A stretch of DNA of 64,000 nt from Nibrella viscosa (lineage in GTDB: Bacteria > Bacteroidota > Bacteroidia > Cytophagales > Spirosomataceae): positions 1-64,000 of the forward strand of contig NZ_BAABHB010000005.1 in assembly GCF_039541875.1 (NCBI RefSeq), written 5' to 3'. The position numbers and the translations under genes were made by a program. Each line of letters begins with the position of its first letter. Within the stretch, counting starts at the first letter, position 1. Shown here one piece after another: positions 6,004 through 14,513 of this stretch. The notes beneath the pieces are model-generated. The model searched no databases and was not told where the DNA came from. It worked only from the letters and a program-made list of their open reading frames with translations.

Positions 6004-7905
6004 TCAAACCACCCGCCCCGCCGGCCTAAAGTCCAGATTCTCGGTGATTCGTTTGCCCTCCTGGTTCAGTGTCTCCATATACAGGCTGATCCGCCGTTTG
6101 GCCTCGGCCAGATCCCCGTTGTTGAGGTTGATGTTCAACAGGTCGATGAACCAGGGCGGTTTTACCCCACTCAGAATGTAGGTATCGGCTATCGCCCGCG
6201 CAATGGGCAGCGTGGTGGTCTTGGAAGAGTCGAACACGTCTTTGCCGGATGCCTGCAAGAGCTTATCGTACTCCTCCTCCAGCAGCCGGCGGTATAGCGA
6301 CTCGGTAAAGACATCCCCCGCCTGAACACCGGTGGCTGGGTCCGCTTCGGTTAGCCTGGCCTCTTTGTGCAGCCACTCCCAGAGGATGCTCAGCCGGATC
6401 TCGCCCGTGGCCATGTCTTCCATCAGGTACAGTATATCGTCGTTGCCGAAGAAGTCGGCCGGCTTCAGGGCGGCCGCCTGCATGCCCTGCCCAAAGGCGT
6501 TGCCGTACTGCAGGGCCACACTCAACAGGTTACGCGCTCCCCGGATGTCTCTGGGGGCCGGCTCCAGTTGGATCAGCCCGTCGGCATCCGCCTGCGTGTA
6601 GGTCAGCGGGGGGAACTGACGGCCAAGTTGATTGGCCTCACCCACCTTCTCCCAGACCGGCCTAACGATATGCACCATCTTCCAGTGAGCTACCCACTTG
6701 CCGCTGGCTCCTTCGCGCTGCTCCCGCTCGGCACCGGCCACGGCTTTGGCCATACTGGCGGCTACGCCTTCTGTGGAGCCTACGGGTATGTTGGGCTCCA
6801 TGCCGCCCTGCCAGAGCGCATAGTTCCCGTTGCGGTCGGGCGTGTTCACCGCCCGGCGCACCCGGTCCTCGTAGTGGCGCATGTAGCCGTAGGTCATGGT
6901 GATGGCTTCGATGTTGGGGTTGATGAAGCTATCGTCCCAGGCCAGCGCATCCGACACGCTGTTGATGTAATCCCAGCGACCGGTGTTGAAGCCCACAAAG
7001 TGCGGGCTCAGTGCCGCCCGGATCTCCATCAGTTGGTAGGTGGCTTCCAGTTGCTCCACCAGCACGTAGACCTTGATGGTTCCCTCAGCCAGGCCCAGGT
7101 GCTGCTCCAGGGCCGTCAGCATCTGGTTCCACAGGGCCGCTTCGCCGGCGGTCTGGATCTTGGGCAGGTAGAGCACCACCGAAGAGCCGGCCTGTTGCAG
7201 GGCCCGGTAGTTGTTGGTCACGTACAGCGTCAGGTCCACGATGGAAGCGGCCATCGCCACTCCCTCGGCATCGCGGATGTGGCGGTCGTCGAGGTGCAGG
7301 CCGCGGGCGCGGAAGATTTTGGTGGTGAAGTCCAGTTGTGCCTGCCAGTCGGTGATGGTCTCGCGACCCAGGAAGCCTCGTGCCCAGGTGTTCATCTCCC
7401 CGGCCACCTGCTCGGCTACCTTCAGGAACAAGGGGTCGCGGTGAATAGCGAGCTTGAGGTTGCGCTGGTTGTCGAGGGACATGGTAGTAATCTGGCCCAG
7501 GGCATCTTCGCCGTCGAACATCCAGCCGTCGGCGCCGGAGAGCAGGGCGTAGGCCACGTTGCGGATGCTGTTTTCGACGGGGGCGTTGGGTTTGGTGGCC
7601 GGACCGGTGCCCTGAATCCACTGGCGCTGCAAATCGGGGGGGATCAGGGCGCCGTCGAAGTTGCCGTCGCGGGCATCCTGCACGCGGATCTGGGTGTGGG
7701 GTATGAAGCGCTGCGGGTCCAGAAAAGCAATGCGCTGGTTGAGTCGCCGGCGTTCGGCCCGGCGGTGCAGGCGATCGGCCATGGCGGCTTTGATGCGCTG
7801 GTTAAAGGGGGCTAATGCGGATAAAGCCGCCAGGGCTTCAGACGTATACACGTCTGCATAAGTCTGGTTCAGATTGTCACGAATCGTAAGAGCAACGTCA
7901 GCCAT
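6004..7905 (-). CDS. Malate synthase-like protein (divergent, long)
   Basis: Probably condenses glyoxylate with acetyl-CoA to malate. The 633-residue protein has malate synthase A landmarks: an acidic metal ligand in VLVEQLEAT, the family signature in the form HFVGFNTGRWDYI (usually GLNCGRWDY), and a C-terminal catalytic block MEDMATGEIRLSILWEW (usually MEDAATAEISR). It is about 100 residues longer than typical MSA enzymes and several signature residues are substituted, so the substrate could differ. The gene is markedly GC-rich between 7000 and 7800. No isocitrate lyase gene is in the window. It is separated from hsdM by 97 bp and need not be related to the defence genes. Confidence 0.75.
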   Translation of the reverse strand: MADVALTIRDNLNQTYADVYTSEALAALSALAPFNQRIKAAMADRLHRRAERRRLNQRIAFLDPQRFIPHTQIRVQDARDGNFDGALIPPDLQRQWIQGTGPATKPNAPVENSIRNVAYALLSGADGWMFDGEDALGQITTMSLDNQRNLKLAIHRDPLFLKVAEQVAGEMNTWARGFLGRETITDWQAQLDFTTKIFRARGLHLDDRHIRDAEGVAMAASIVDLTLYVTNNYRALQQAGSSVVLYLPKIQTAGEAALWNQMLTALEQHLGLAEGTIKVYVLVEQLEATYQLMEIRAALSPHFVGFNTGRWDYINSVSDALAWDDSFINPNIEAITMTYGYMRHYEDRVRRAVNTPDRNGNYALWQGGMEPNIPVGSTEGVAASMAKAVAGAEREQREGASGKWVAHWKMVHIVRPVWEKVGEANQLGRQFPPLTYTQADADGLIQLEPAPRDIRGARNLLSVALQYGNAFGQGMQAAALKPADFFGNDDILYLMEDMATGEIRLSILWEWLHKEARLTEADPATGVQAGDVFTESLYRRLLEEEYDKLLQASGKDVFDSSKTTTLPIARAIADTYILSGVKPPWFIDLLNINLNNGDLAEAKRRISLYMETLNQEGKRITENLDFRPAGRVV

Positions 7906-8133
7906 ATTGAGCAGGTAAGGGAATAAGGGATTAGATAAAAACAGGTAGGGGTTACCAGAAACGCTTGCTAAAAAAGCAATAACTAATCAGAAACTATTCA
8001 TGCCGCCCAACAAATGGGCAGGCGCTAACCCTGGCCGGATACGTGTTGGACTAATTATGTTTCTATTTAGGATTATTCGATAAAAAATTTTTCGATTAGC
8101 AGTGTATTTTGTTTTAATCAGTTTACTAAAAAG

Positions 8134-8141
8134 TATATTTG
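8134..8141 (+). promoter_or_regulatory. Probable -7 element for the lipoprotein gene
   Basis: TATATTTG matches TAnnTTTG 33 nt before the ATG at 8175. An upstream TTTTG lies 22 nt away, slightly beyond the usual spacing. The rest of 7906-8174 is AT-rich, with a small CGA/TCG palindrome near 8082-8098 and no gene. Confidence 0.5.
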
Positions 8142-8174
8142 CTTGAATTTGTTATAACCTACCGTACATACTTC

Positions 8175-8594
8175 ATGAAAACCATTGTTTGCCTATTGCT
8201 CATAGGCATAGCCGTATCGGGTTGTGCCCCCTCTCACTACTATATTGCAACCGCTCCGGTACGTATCTACGCCGACGATCACATGACCAGTCGGCGGCTA
8301 CAGGACATTCCGGCGGGTGCCACCCTGTCGGTTTCTGATAAGTCTCTCTTCCGCTCAAGGTACCTGATACCGGTTCAATACAGTGGATTCCGGGTATATG
8401 CCTATCTGCCGGAAGCCGAATTTCAGCGCACCGAACGGGGGAAAATGACCATGTATAAATCAGCGAAACACTTCCCGTCTTATACCGAGCCGATTGCCAA
8501 TTCGGCAAATGCCCAGAAGCACAAAGCATCTGTATACCGGAGCTATCCGGGCGGGCGTGTATTTTACAGCAGCACCCCGGAGATCAACCGGTAA
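8175..8594 (+). CDS. Small lipoprotein of unknown function
   Basis: The 139-residue product starts at MKTIVCLLLIGIAVSGCAPS, a signal peptide with a lipobox ending in SGC, so it is expected to be lipid-anchored after cleavage. I chose this ATG because the upstream in-frame TTG would add 12 charged and polar residues before the signal peptide and lies on the -7 promoter element. The mature part (RIYADDHMTSRRLQDIPAGATL, then YLIPVQYSGFRVYAYL) suggests an SH3-like beta fold but no family could be named. It converges on the Gfo/Idh/MocA gene and shares its terminator. Confidence 0.7.
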   Translation: MKTIVCLLLIGIAVSGCAPSHYYIATAPVRIYADDHMTSRRLQDIPAGATLSVSDKSLFRSRYLIPVQYSGFRVYAYLPEAEFQRTERGKMTMYKSAKHFPSYTEPIANSANAQKHKASVYRSYPGGRVFYSSTPEINR

Positions 8595-8618
8595 GCGTTG
8601 TCTGTCTTTCCTGTAAAA

Positions 8619-8654
8619 CCAAAAGGCCGCACCCGATCAGATGCGGCCTTTTGG
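8619..8654. terminator. Bidirectional terminator between convergent genes
   Basis: Perfect 13-bp inverted repeat, CCAAAAGGCCGCA (8619-8631) against TGCGGCCTTTTGG (8642-8654), with a T-rich end on each strand. It serves the lipoprotein gene and the oxidoreductase gene. Confidence 0.85.
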
Positions 8655-8668
8655 TGGATAAACCTATA

Positions 8669-10021
8669 CTACATGGCCCACCCCTGACGGTATTCGCGTT
8701 TCAGGTATTGATTCAGTTCCGGGGCGTTGGGAAACTGCATTGCCTGCGGATCCCAATTGATTTTAGTGCCCTGCTTGTAGAGTGCCACCACCCCGAGCAC
8801 CATGGTTTCATTTAGTGGACCGGCGTACTCAAACGGGCATACGGCCTTTCCGTTTCCTTTGCAGGCTTCGGCCCAGTTGCGCTCGTGGCTCATGCCTACG
8901 CGGGGGATAGTCTGCGCCGGTTTTTTGTAAGCATCCATCCGCTCCTTAGGTAGCAACCGTGGCTTGGCTCCGTAGGTTTCGTGCATCAGTTTGCCTTTGG
9001 TACCCACGTACAATACACCACCGCCTTTATTTACCGGCTCGTCGCCCAGTTCCAGCGGCTTGGGCGGCAGAATACCGCCATCGTACCAGGTCATGGTGAT
9101 CACCGGATTTTTTTTATCGTTGGTTGCAAATTCATACGTCACCATAGAGGCCAGCGGGTAACTCTGCGCCGGACCTTTCGGATCGTTTTTACCAAAGGGT
9201 GTCGACGAGGCTTCTATACTGATGGGAGCCGTCAGCCCCAGCGCCCAGTACGGGTGGTCGATTAGGTGAGCGCCCATATCGCCCAGCGCTCCTACGCCGT
9301 AATCAACCCAGCCGCGCCATTTGAACGGGGTGTAGGCGGAGTGGTAGGGCCGGTACTGAGCCGGTCCTAGAAACTTATCCCAGTCCAGCGTATCGGGTAC
9401 GGGCATAGCTTCGGTAGGTGCCGGCAGGCCCTGCGGCCAGATGGGTCGGTTGGTCCAGACATGTACTTCCTTTACTTTACCAATAGCGCCGTCGGCAATC
9501 CACTCGTTAATGGAGCGGGCATCGTCGCTGGAGTGGCCCTGATTTCCCATCTGCGTCACCAGCTTCGGGTTTTCTCTGGCCAGCCGCGCCAGTTCACGCG
9601 ATTCCCATACGGATGTAGTCAGGGGCTTCTGCACATATACGTGCTTGCCCAGCTTCATGGCCGTAGAGGCCTGAATGGCGTGCAGGTGGTCGGGCGTGGC
9701 AATAATTACGCCTTCAATATCCTTTTGCTCCTCCAGCATTTTGCGGTAGTCTTTCCACCGTTTAGCATTCGGGTAGGTATTATATACAGGTCCGGCATAG
9801 GCATCGTCGATGTCGCAGAGCGCCACAATATTTTCGGTGGGTGCCAATGCCCGGATATTGCTTTTACCCATACCGCCGATACCAATAGCGGCTACGTTCA
9901 GCTTGTCGGAGGGAGCGATAAACCCTTTGCCGCCCAGCACGTGCCGGGGCAGAATGGTAATACCGGCAAAAGCCAGCGAGGCTCCTTTGACGAAGTCCCG
10001 GCGTTTGATGTTGTTCTTCAT
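8669..10021 (-). CDS. Gfo/Idh/MocA family oxidoreductase with Tat signal
   Basis: A 450-residue NAD(P)-dependent sugar or polyol dehydrogenase-type protein. The N-terminus has a twin-arginine motif RRDFVKGASLAFAG, so it is probably folded in the cytoplasm and exported. A Rossmann motif follows (AAIGIGGMGKSN, about 45-56), then DHLHAIQA and the family's VQKPLTTSVWESREL block (equivalent to EKP) holding the catalytic lysine region. The C-terminal half is the usual alpha/beta substrate domain. Such exported paralogues are abundant in Cytophagales and are linked to glycan breakdown, but the substrate cannot be predicted. No pathway neighbours are present. Confidence 0.9.
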   Translation of the reverse strand: MKNNIKRRDFVKGASLAFAGITILPRHVLGGKGFIAPSDKLNVAAIGIGGMGKSNIRALAPTENIVALCDIDDAYAGPVYNTYPNAKRWKDYRKMLEEQKDIEGVIIATPDHLHAIQASTAMKLGKHVYVQKPLTTSVWESRELARLARENPKLVTQMGNQGHSSDDARSINEWIADGAIGKVKEVHVWTNRPIWPQGLPAPTEAMPVPDTLDWDKFLGPAQYRPYHSAYTPFKWRGWVDYGVGALGDMGAHLIDHPYWALGLTAPISIEASSTPFGKNDPKGPAQSYPLASMVTYEFATNDKKNPVITMTWYDGGILPPKPLELGDEPVNKGGGVLYVGTKGKLMHETYGAKPRLLPKERMDAYKKPAQTIPRVGMSHERNWAEACKGNGKAVCPFEYAGPLNETMVLGVVALYKQGTKINWDPQAMQFPNAPELNQYLKREYRQGWAM

Positions 10022-10127
10022 GGTCAGTTAGCTAAGGAGAATGGATTCTAAGCAGAAAAGGAATAAAGGCGAAATCTATACTCCTATCTAAGGTAGACAG
10101 AAACCACCGGCAAACCCATAGCCCGTC

Positions 10128-10700
10128 TTACTTTTTTATGGTGATATGCCTGACTACCTCCCGCTTGGGGAACGCGATGCGCCAGACCGCCAACGGCTGC
10201 GTTTGCCCGGCAAAGCACTGCCGGCAAATAGGGTTCTCCGTTGGAATGGGTGCGTTGTAAACAAACAGGGTGTCGCCAATTCGCTGGATGTTGCTGGTCT
10301 GCGGCAGCTTGTTTTCAACATTGTACAGATAGGCATCCAGCACTTCGCGTTCTTTGGCAGCCAGGTTTGAGTTTTTAATGTCGGCGGCCCCCAGCAGGCT
10401 GATCCTGGCTCCGTATTTGGTGGCGATAGCCTGGGTTTTGGGTAAATTCTGTAACTGGCATACCTCCGCAGCCGCCCGGGTAGCCATAGTCTGTTGCAGC
10501 TTACTGCTTAATTCATTCTGGACGACTCTGGCAATTTGTTCGCCCCATTCATTCACGGCCTCGTTCATCTGAACAGCCGTTACGCGTTTTACCTTTTTAT
10601 CAGCCATCTCCTGCTTCAGTTTGTCGGTATACTGAATCCGATCTGTGTTGCAGGAGGCAATCAGTACCAGTAGGGCCAGTGGAAGAATACAGCGGTTCAT
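10128..10700 (-). CDS. Lipoprotein with Tll0287/DUF3365-like domain
   Basis: A 190-residue protein with a lipoprotein signal (LVLIASC, acylated Cys17). The remainder follows the Tll0287-like/DUF3365 layout: a conserved Cys in AAEVCQLQNLP, a central ISLLGAADIKNSNLAAKERE block, and a late CxxC motif PICRQCF. In relatives this last motif is often CxxCH for haem attachment. Here Phe replaces His, so c-type haem binding is doubtful. It is transcribed away from prfA. Function is unknown; family assignment is from the motif pattern only. Confidence 0.65.
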   Translation of the reverse strand: MNRCILPLALLVLIASCNTDRIQYTDKLKQEMADKKVKRVTAVQMNEAVNEWGEQIARVVQNELSSKLQQTMATRAAAEVCQLQNLPKTQAIATKYGARISLLGAADIKNSNLAAKEREVLDAYLYNVENKLPQTSNIQRIGDTLFVYNAPIPTENPICRQCFAGQTQPLAVWRIAFPKREVVRHITIKK

Positions 10701-10754
10701 GGACAGGAACTTAATGGATTTATAAAGCGTATAACAAAGGTATATCTGCCCTCG

Positions 10755-10784
10755 TTACCGAACCATCGGAATTTTGTACTTTTG
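10755..10784 (+). promoter_or_regulatory. Promoter of prfA
   Basis: TTA (10755-10757), 19 nt, then TACTTTTG (10777-10784). The -7 element is exact and the -33 element is one base off consensus. Confidence 0.5.
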
Positions 10785-10792
10785 TCATTGAT

Positions 10793-10870
10793 AAGACCTT
10801 GGACGTCGACACTAGATTTTGCTACCAAACCGGCCCATCTAACGTCTGATGTCTACCATCTAAAGTCTGG
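10793..10870. repeat. Heptad-periodic intergenic repeat in the prfA leader
   Basis: The right half (10835-10870) reads as degenerate 7-mers such as CATCTAA CGTCTGA. The left half (10793-10820, starting AGACCTT GGACGTC) is a degenerate inverted counterpart. The element lies between promoter and start codon, so it would be in the 5' UTR. Confidence 0.5.
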
Positions 10871-10877
10871 AAAGAAT

Positions 10878-11951
10878 ATGATTGAGCAGTTAGAAGCTAT
10901 TCGGGAACGCTTCGAGGAGGTGTCTCAGCAAATTGTGCAGCCTGAGATCGTCTCCGACCAGAAGCGTTTCATGAAAATCAGCAAAGAATATAAGGACCTG
11001 GAGAAGATTGTTCAGCAATACCAGGCCTATAAACAACTCCTGGCCGAAATTGACAACGCGAAAGAGATCATTGCTACCGAAAAAGACGAGGATTTCCGCG
11101 AGCTGGCCAAAGCCGAACTGGATGAGCTGCTCCCCCGCCGGGAATCGCAGGAGGAGACGCTGAAAGATATGCTGACGCCCAAAGACCCGAACGACAGCAA
11201 GAACGTTATTCTGGAAATCCGGGGCGGTACGGGTGGCGACGAAGCCTCTATCTTCGCCGGTGACCTCTACCGCATGTACCAGCGCTACTGCGATAAAATG
11301 GGCTGGCGCATGTCGCTCATGGATTTTACGGAAGGCACCTCCGGTGGCTACAAAGAAATTATCTGCCAGATCGAAGGCGAAGACGTCTACGGTAAACTGA
11401 AGTTTGAATCGGGGGTGCACCGCGTACAGCGCGTACCGGCTACCGAGTCGCAGGGACGTATTCATACCTCAGCGGCCACCGTTGCCGTACTGCCCGAAGC
11501 CGAAGAGGTAGACGTTGAGATCAACATGAACGACGTTCGCAAAGATACCTTCTGCTCGTCGGGGGCAGGTGGGCAGTCGGTAAACACCACCTACTCGGCC
11601 GTGCGCCTGACACACATTCCGTCGGGTCTGGTGGTGCAGTGTCAGGACGAGCGTTCGCAGATCAAGAACCTCGAAAAAGCGCTGACCGTACTCCGCTCAC
11701 GGCTGTACGAAATTGAGTTGCAAAAGCATAATGATGCGATTTCGTCGCAGCGCAAATCGATGGTGGGCAGTGGCGACCGCTCCGATAAGATCCGGACATA
11801 CAACTACCCCCAAAGCCGCGTCACCGACCACCGCATTGGCCTTACGGTGTACAACCTGCCGGCGGTAATGGACGGCGACATCGACGAATTCATCGAGCAA
11901 CTCCGCATCGCCGAGAACGCCGAGAAGTTGAAGGAAGGGGTGGCTGCGTAA
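10878..11951 (+). CDS. prfA: Peptide chain release factor 1
   Basis: Recognises UAA and UAG in the ribosomal A site and triggers peptide release. The 357-residue product carries the RF1 codon-recognition tripeptide PAT in HRVQRVPATESQG and the catalytic GGQ in SSGAGGQSVNTT, followed by RLTHIPSG. Start chosen at MIEQLEAIRERFEEV, which gives the usual RF1 length; a longer in-frame start would read through the heptad repeat and the promoter. It is convergent with the SDR gene and shares a hairpin with it. Confidence 0.97.
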   Translation: MIEQLEAIRERFEEVSQQIVQPEIVSDQKRFMKISKEYKDLEKIVQQYQAYKQLLAEIDNAKEIIATEKDEDFRELAKAELDELLPRRESQEETLKDMLTPKDPNDSKNVILEIRGGTGGDEASIFAGDLYRMYQRYCDKMGWRMSLMDFTEGTSGGYKEIICQIEGEDVYGKLKFESGVHRVQRVPATESQGRIHTSAATVAVLPEAEEVDVEINMNDVRKDTFCSSGAGGQSVNTTYSAVRLTHIPSGLVVQCQDERSQIKNLEKALTVLRSRLYEIELQKHNDAISSQRKSMVGSGDRSDKIRTYNYPQSRVTDHRIGLTVYNLPAVMDGDIDEFIEQLRIAENAEKLKEGVAA

Positions 11952-11953
11952 GT

Positions 11954-11988
11954 GTTTGTAAAACGGAATACAATTCCGTTCTACAAAC
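11954..11988. terminator. Bidirectional hairpin between prfA and the SDR gene
   Basis: GTTTGTAAAACGGAAT (11954-11969) pairs with ATTCCGTTCTACAAAC (11973-11988) with one mismatch. The right arm overlaps the last codons of the SDR gene. There is no long T-run, so strength is uncertain. Confidence 0.6.
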
Positions 11989-12769
11989 TCCCCGTCTTCC
12001 CCCCATCTACGGGCACATTAATACCATTAATGGACGCGGCCGCTGGTGTGCAGAGAAACGCAACGGCGGCCGCTACCTCTTCCGGCTCGGCAAAACGCCC
12101 CGTCGGCATTTCGGCCTCCATCTGCTGCTCCACATCCTCCCGCGATTTGTTCTGCGCCTTCGAGCGCATGTTGAATACGCCTTCCAGCCGGGCAGTACGC
12201 GTATAGCCGGGCAATACGTTATTGACCGTAATGCCATCCCGCGCAATCTCCAGCGATAAGGTTTTGGCCCACTGCGCCACCGCCCCCCGAATGGTGTTCG
12301 ACACGCCCAGCCCCACGATCGGCTGCTTGACGGAGGTAGAAATGATGTTGACGATGCGGCCGTATTGTGCCTTCTTCATGGACGGCACTACGGCCTGCAC
12401 CAGGTTCTGGTTGTTAATGAGGTGTGCAGCAAATGTCTGCATAAATACCTCCGGCCTGGCATCAATAAGTGGACCTCCCGCTGGTCCACCGGTATTGTTG
12501 ATCAGGATATGAACATCCGGGAATTCACTCAGGTATTGGTCGATAGCCGCTTTTACCTGCTCTGGGTGGGAAAAGTCGGCCACGAGGTAGCGGTGGGTCT
12601 GGCCTTTGCTGCTGTCCAGTTCCTGCACCACTTCACGGAGTTTTTCTTCGTTTCGGGCAAACAGGGTTACATTGGCACCCAATAAAGCGAGTTCTACGGC
12701 CGACGCTTTGCCGATACCCTGGGTGCTGCCGCAGACAATGGCGGTTTTGCCGGTGAGGTCGAGATTCAT
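11981..12769 (-). CDS. SDR family oxidoreductase lacking the YxxxK pair
   Basis: A 262-residue short-chain dehydrogenase/reductase-like protein. The nucleotide motif GSTQGIGKAS (10-19) and NNTGG (around residue 90) are intact and the catalytic-region serine is in ISTSV. Where classical SDRs have Tyr-x-x-x-Lys, this protein reads VGLGVSNTIRGAV, so both catalytic Tyr and Lys seem to be replaced. Relatives with GLSN-type sequences at this point form a recognisable subgroup, so this is probably a family trait and not a mutation. It may bind NAD(P) without classical reductase chemistry. The substrate is unknown. Confidence 0.85.
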   Translation of the reverse strand: MNLDLTGKTAIVCGSTQGIGKASAVELALLGANVTLFARNEEKLREVVQELDSSKGQTHRYLVADFSHPEQVKAAIDQYLSEFPDVHILINNTGGPAGGPLIDARPEVFMQTFAAHLINNQNLVQAVVPSMKKAQYGRIVNIISTSVKQPIVGLGVSNTIRGAVAQWAKTLSLEIARDGITVNNVLPGYTRTARLEGVFNMRSKAQNKSREDVEQQMEAEMPTGRFAEPEEVAAAVAFLCTPAAASINGINVPVDGGKTGSL

Positions 12770-12854
12770 AGTTTTTCGTTGGTATGTCGATGACCCGACA
12801 AAGACTGAAATCTTTTGGGCCTATTTTGCGTATGTATTCAAAAGCCTTATTCCG

Positions 12855-13616
12855 ATGAAACGATATTCAACACTGGCAGCCCTGTTCATCTTAGTGGCGG
12901 CATTCACTGCCTTTCGTCCTTTAATGAACCCCCTGGTGGTTGACCATAGCGGCTGGAACCGACTGCTGAAAGAGCATGTCGATGAGCGCGGCCTTGTCGA
13001 CTACAAAGGTTTCAAAAAAGATGAAAAAGAGCTAAAAAAATACCTCGATTTACTCAGCAAAAATCCGCCTTCGGACAAATGGAGCCAGGATGAGCAGATG
13101 GCGTACTGGATCAATGCCTACAATGCCTATACCGTTCAGCTTATTCTCGACCATTATCCCGTGAGCAGTATCAAAGACATCGGCTCCAAGATTAAGATTC
13201 CGTTTGTCAACACGCCCTGGGATATAAAGTTTATTGAAATCGGCGGGCAAAAGTATGACCTGAATAACATTGAACACGGCATTCTGCGCAGGAAATTCAA
13301 CGATCCGCGCATTCATTTTGTGCTGGTCTGCGCGGCCGTTTCCTGCCCGCGCCTGCGAAACGAGGCCTATACCGCCGATAAACTCGACCGCCAGATGGAT
13401 GAGCAGGGCCGCGACTTTCTGAACAATCCAGCCCGGAACGACATAAAAAAGGGAGAGGCCAGCTTATCGAAACTATTCGACTGGTATAAGATGGACTGGA
13501 ATAAAGATGGCAAATCGGTAGCGTACTGGGTGAATCGCTACGCTAACACGAAAATTGATAAAAATACCCGTATTGCTTACCAGGATTATAACTGGTCGCT
13601 GAATGAGCAGAAGTAA
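12855..13616 (+). CDS. DUF547 domain protein, exported
   Basis: A 253-residue protein starting MKRYSTLAALFILVAAFTAF, a signal peptide or N-terminal anchor. The longer reading frame from 12606 is rejected because its first 80 codons are antisense to the SDR gene. The DUF547 core is clear: GLVDYKGF, AYWINAYNAYT, NIEHGILRRKF and FVLVCAAVSCPRLRNEAY. DUF547 has a fold with cysteine protease/transglutaminase-like features (a Cys and His are present in these blocks), but the reaction is not established. It is divergent from the SDR gene with only about 85 bp between starts. Confidence 0.85.
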   Translation: MKRYSTLAALFILVAAFTAFRPLMNPLVVDHSGWNRLLKEHVDERGLVDYKGFKKDEKELKKYLDLLSKNPPSDKWSQDEQMAYWINAYNAYTVQLILDHYPVSSIKDIGSKIKIPFVNTPWDIKFIEIGGQKYDLNNIEHGILRRKFNDPRIHFVLVCAAVSCPRLRNEAYTADKLDRQMDEQGRDFLNNPARNDIKKGEASLSKLFDWYKMDWNKDGKSVAYWVNRYANTKIDKNTRIAYQDYNWSLNEQK

Positions 13617-13828
13617 GCGTTCTCCTCGCCATTCCTCCGGTCAGTTAGCCGCTCTCCGGCCTCTGTAGAACAAGACGTCTGATGCGTTGTTATAGGAAAA
13701 GATAATTCTTTGCCGGTCTTCCATGCCAGGAAAGGACCAAGGCAGGAAATCGTCCTTTCATGTAGATTTGTTCGGACTAATCTTTAGTTTTGAGCAGATT
13801 TGCTTAACCAATAACTCTATCGAAGACC

Positions 13829-14410
13829 ATGTCAAGAGGCTTACTTATCATTGTTGCGTTGGTACTCATCTTCAGCTTTTTTGGCTGCAGCACGTACAAC
13901 GGGATGGTACAGAAGGACACAAACGTTCAGGAAAAATGGGCGAATGTTCAGACGCAATACCAGCGCCGGGCCGACCTGATACCCAACCTTGTCAGGACGG
14001 TACAGGGTGTGGCCAATTTTGAAAAAAGTACGCTACAGTCTGTGATTGAAGCACGGGCTAATGCTACGTCTATCCGGTTAAACGCCGATCAGCTAACACC
14101 TGAGAACGTAGCGCGTTTCCAGCAGGCGCAGGAGCAGCTTGGCGGGTCTCTGTCGCGACTGCTGGCTGTCGCCGAGAATTATCCACAGTTACGCGCCACC
14201 CAGAACTTCTCAGAACTACAAGCCCAGTTGGAAGGCACTGAAAACCGCATAGCCGTTGCCCGCAACGACTTTAACACTGCTGTGCGGGACTATAACCAGT
14301 CGGTGCGAACCTTCCCCAACAACATCTTTGCGGGTATGTTTGGCTTCAACGTCCGTGGCTTCTTCGAGGCTTCCGCAGCCGCCCAGCAGGCCCCAACGGT
14401 TCAGTTCTAA
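13829..14410 (+). CDS. lemA: LemA family protein
   Basis: A 193-residue LemA protein: one N-terminal hydrophobic segment with a Cys (LVLIFSFFGCS, possible lipobox) followed by the conserved helical block YNGMVQKDTNVQEKWANVQ and RRADLIPNLV. The role is unknown; LemA proteins are envelope-associated. It heads a plus-strand cluster with two TPM-domain genes, a combination common in Bacteroidota. The upstream 13617-13828 holds no gene; TAGATTTG and TAGTTTTG both occur there as candidate -7 elements, without a clear -33. Confidence 0.9.
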   Translation: MSRGLLIIVALVLIFSFFGCSTYNGMVQKDTNVQEKWANVQTQYQRRADLIPNLVRTVQGVANFEKSTLQSVIEARANATSIRLNADQLTPENVARFQQAQEQLGGSLSRLLAVAENYPQLRATQNFSELQAQLEGTENRIAVARNDFNTAVRDYNQSVRTFPNNIFAGMFGFNVRGFFEASAAAQQAPTVQF

Positions 14411-14506
14411 TGAATAACAGATAATGAATCGCAACGGCGAACCGTAATGAATAGACTCCGGCAACCTTTATTCATTACGGTTCACCATTGCCGTTTATTA
14501 TTCATT
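14408..14506. repeat. Intergenic inverted repeat between lemA and the first TPM gene
   Basis: A perfect 15-bp pair, GAACCGTAATGAATA (14439-14453) with TATTCATTACGGTTC (14469-14483), is nested inside AATGAATAA (14409-14417) and TTATTCATT (14498-14506). Outer words TAATGAA and TAACAGA repeat with a 7-bp period. It starts on the lemA stop codon. Confidence 0.75.
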
Positions 14507-14513
14507 AATCCCT

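Noticed and set aside
6367..7815. A 482-codon open frame on the plus strand
   Set aside because: It is exactly antisense to the malate synthase-like gene in a GC-rich stretch, has His/Gly/Val-rich composition without motifs, and is explained by codon bias of the real gene.
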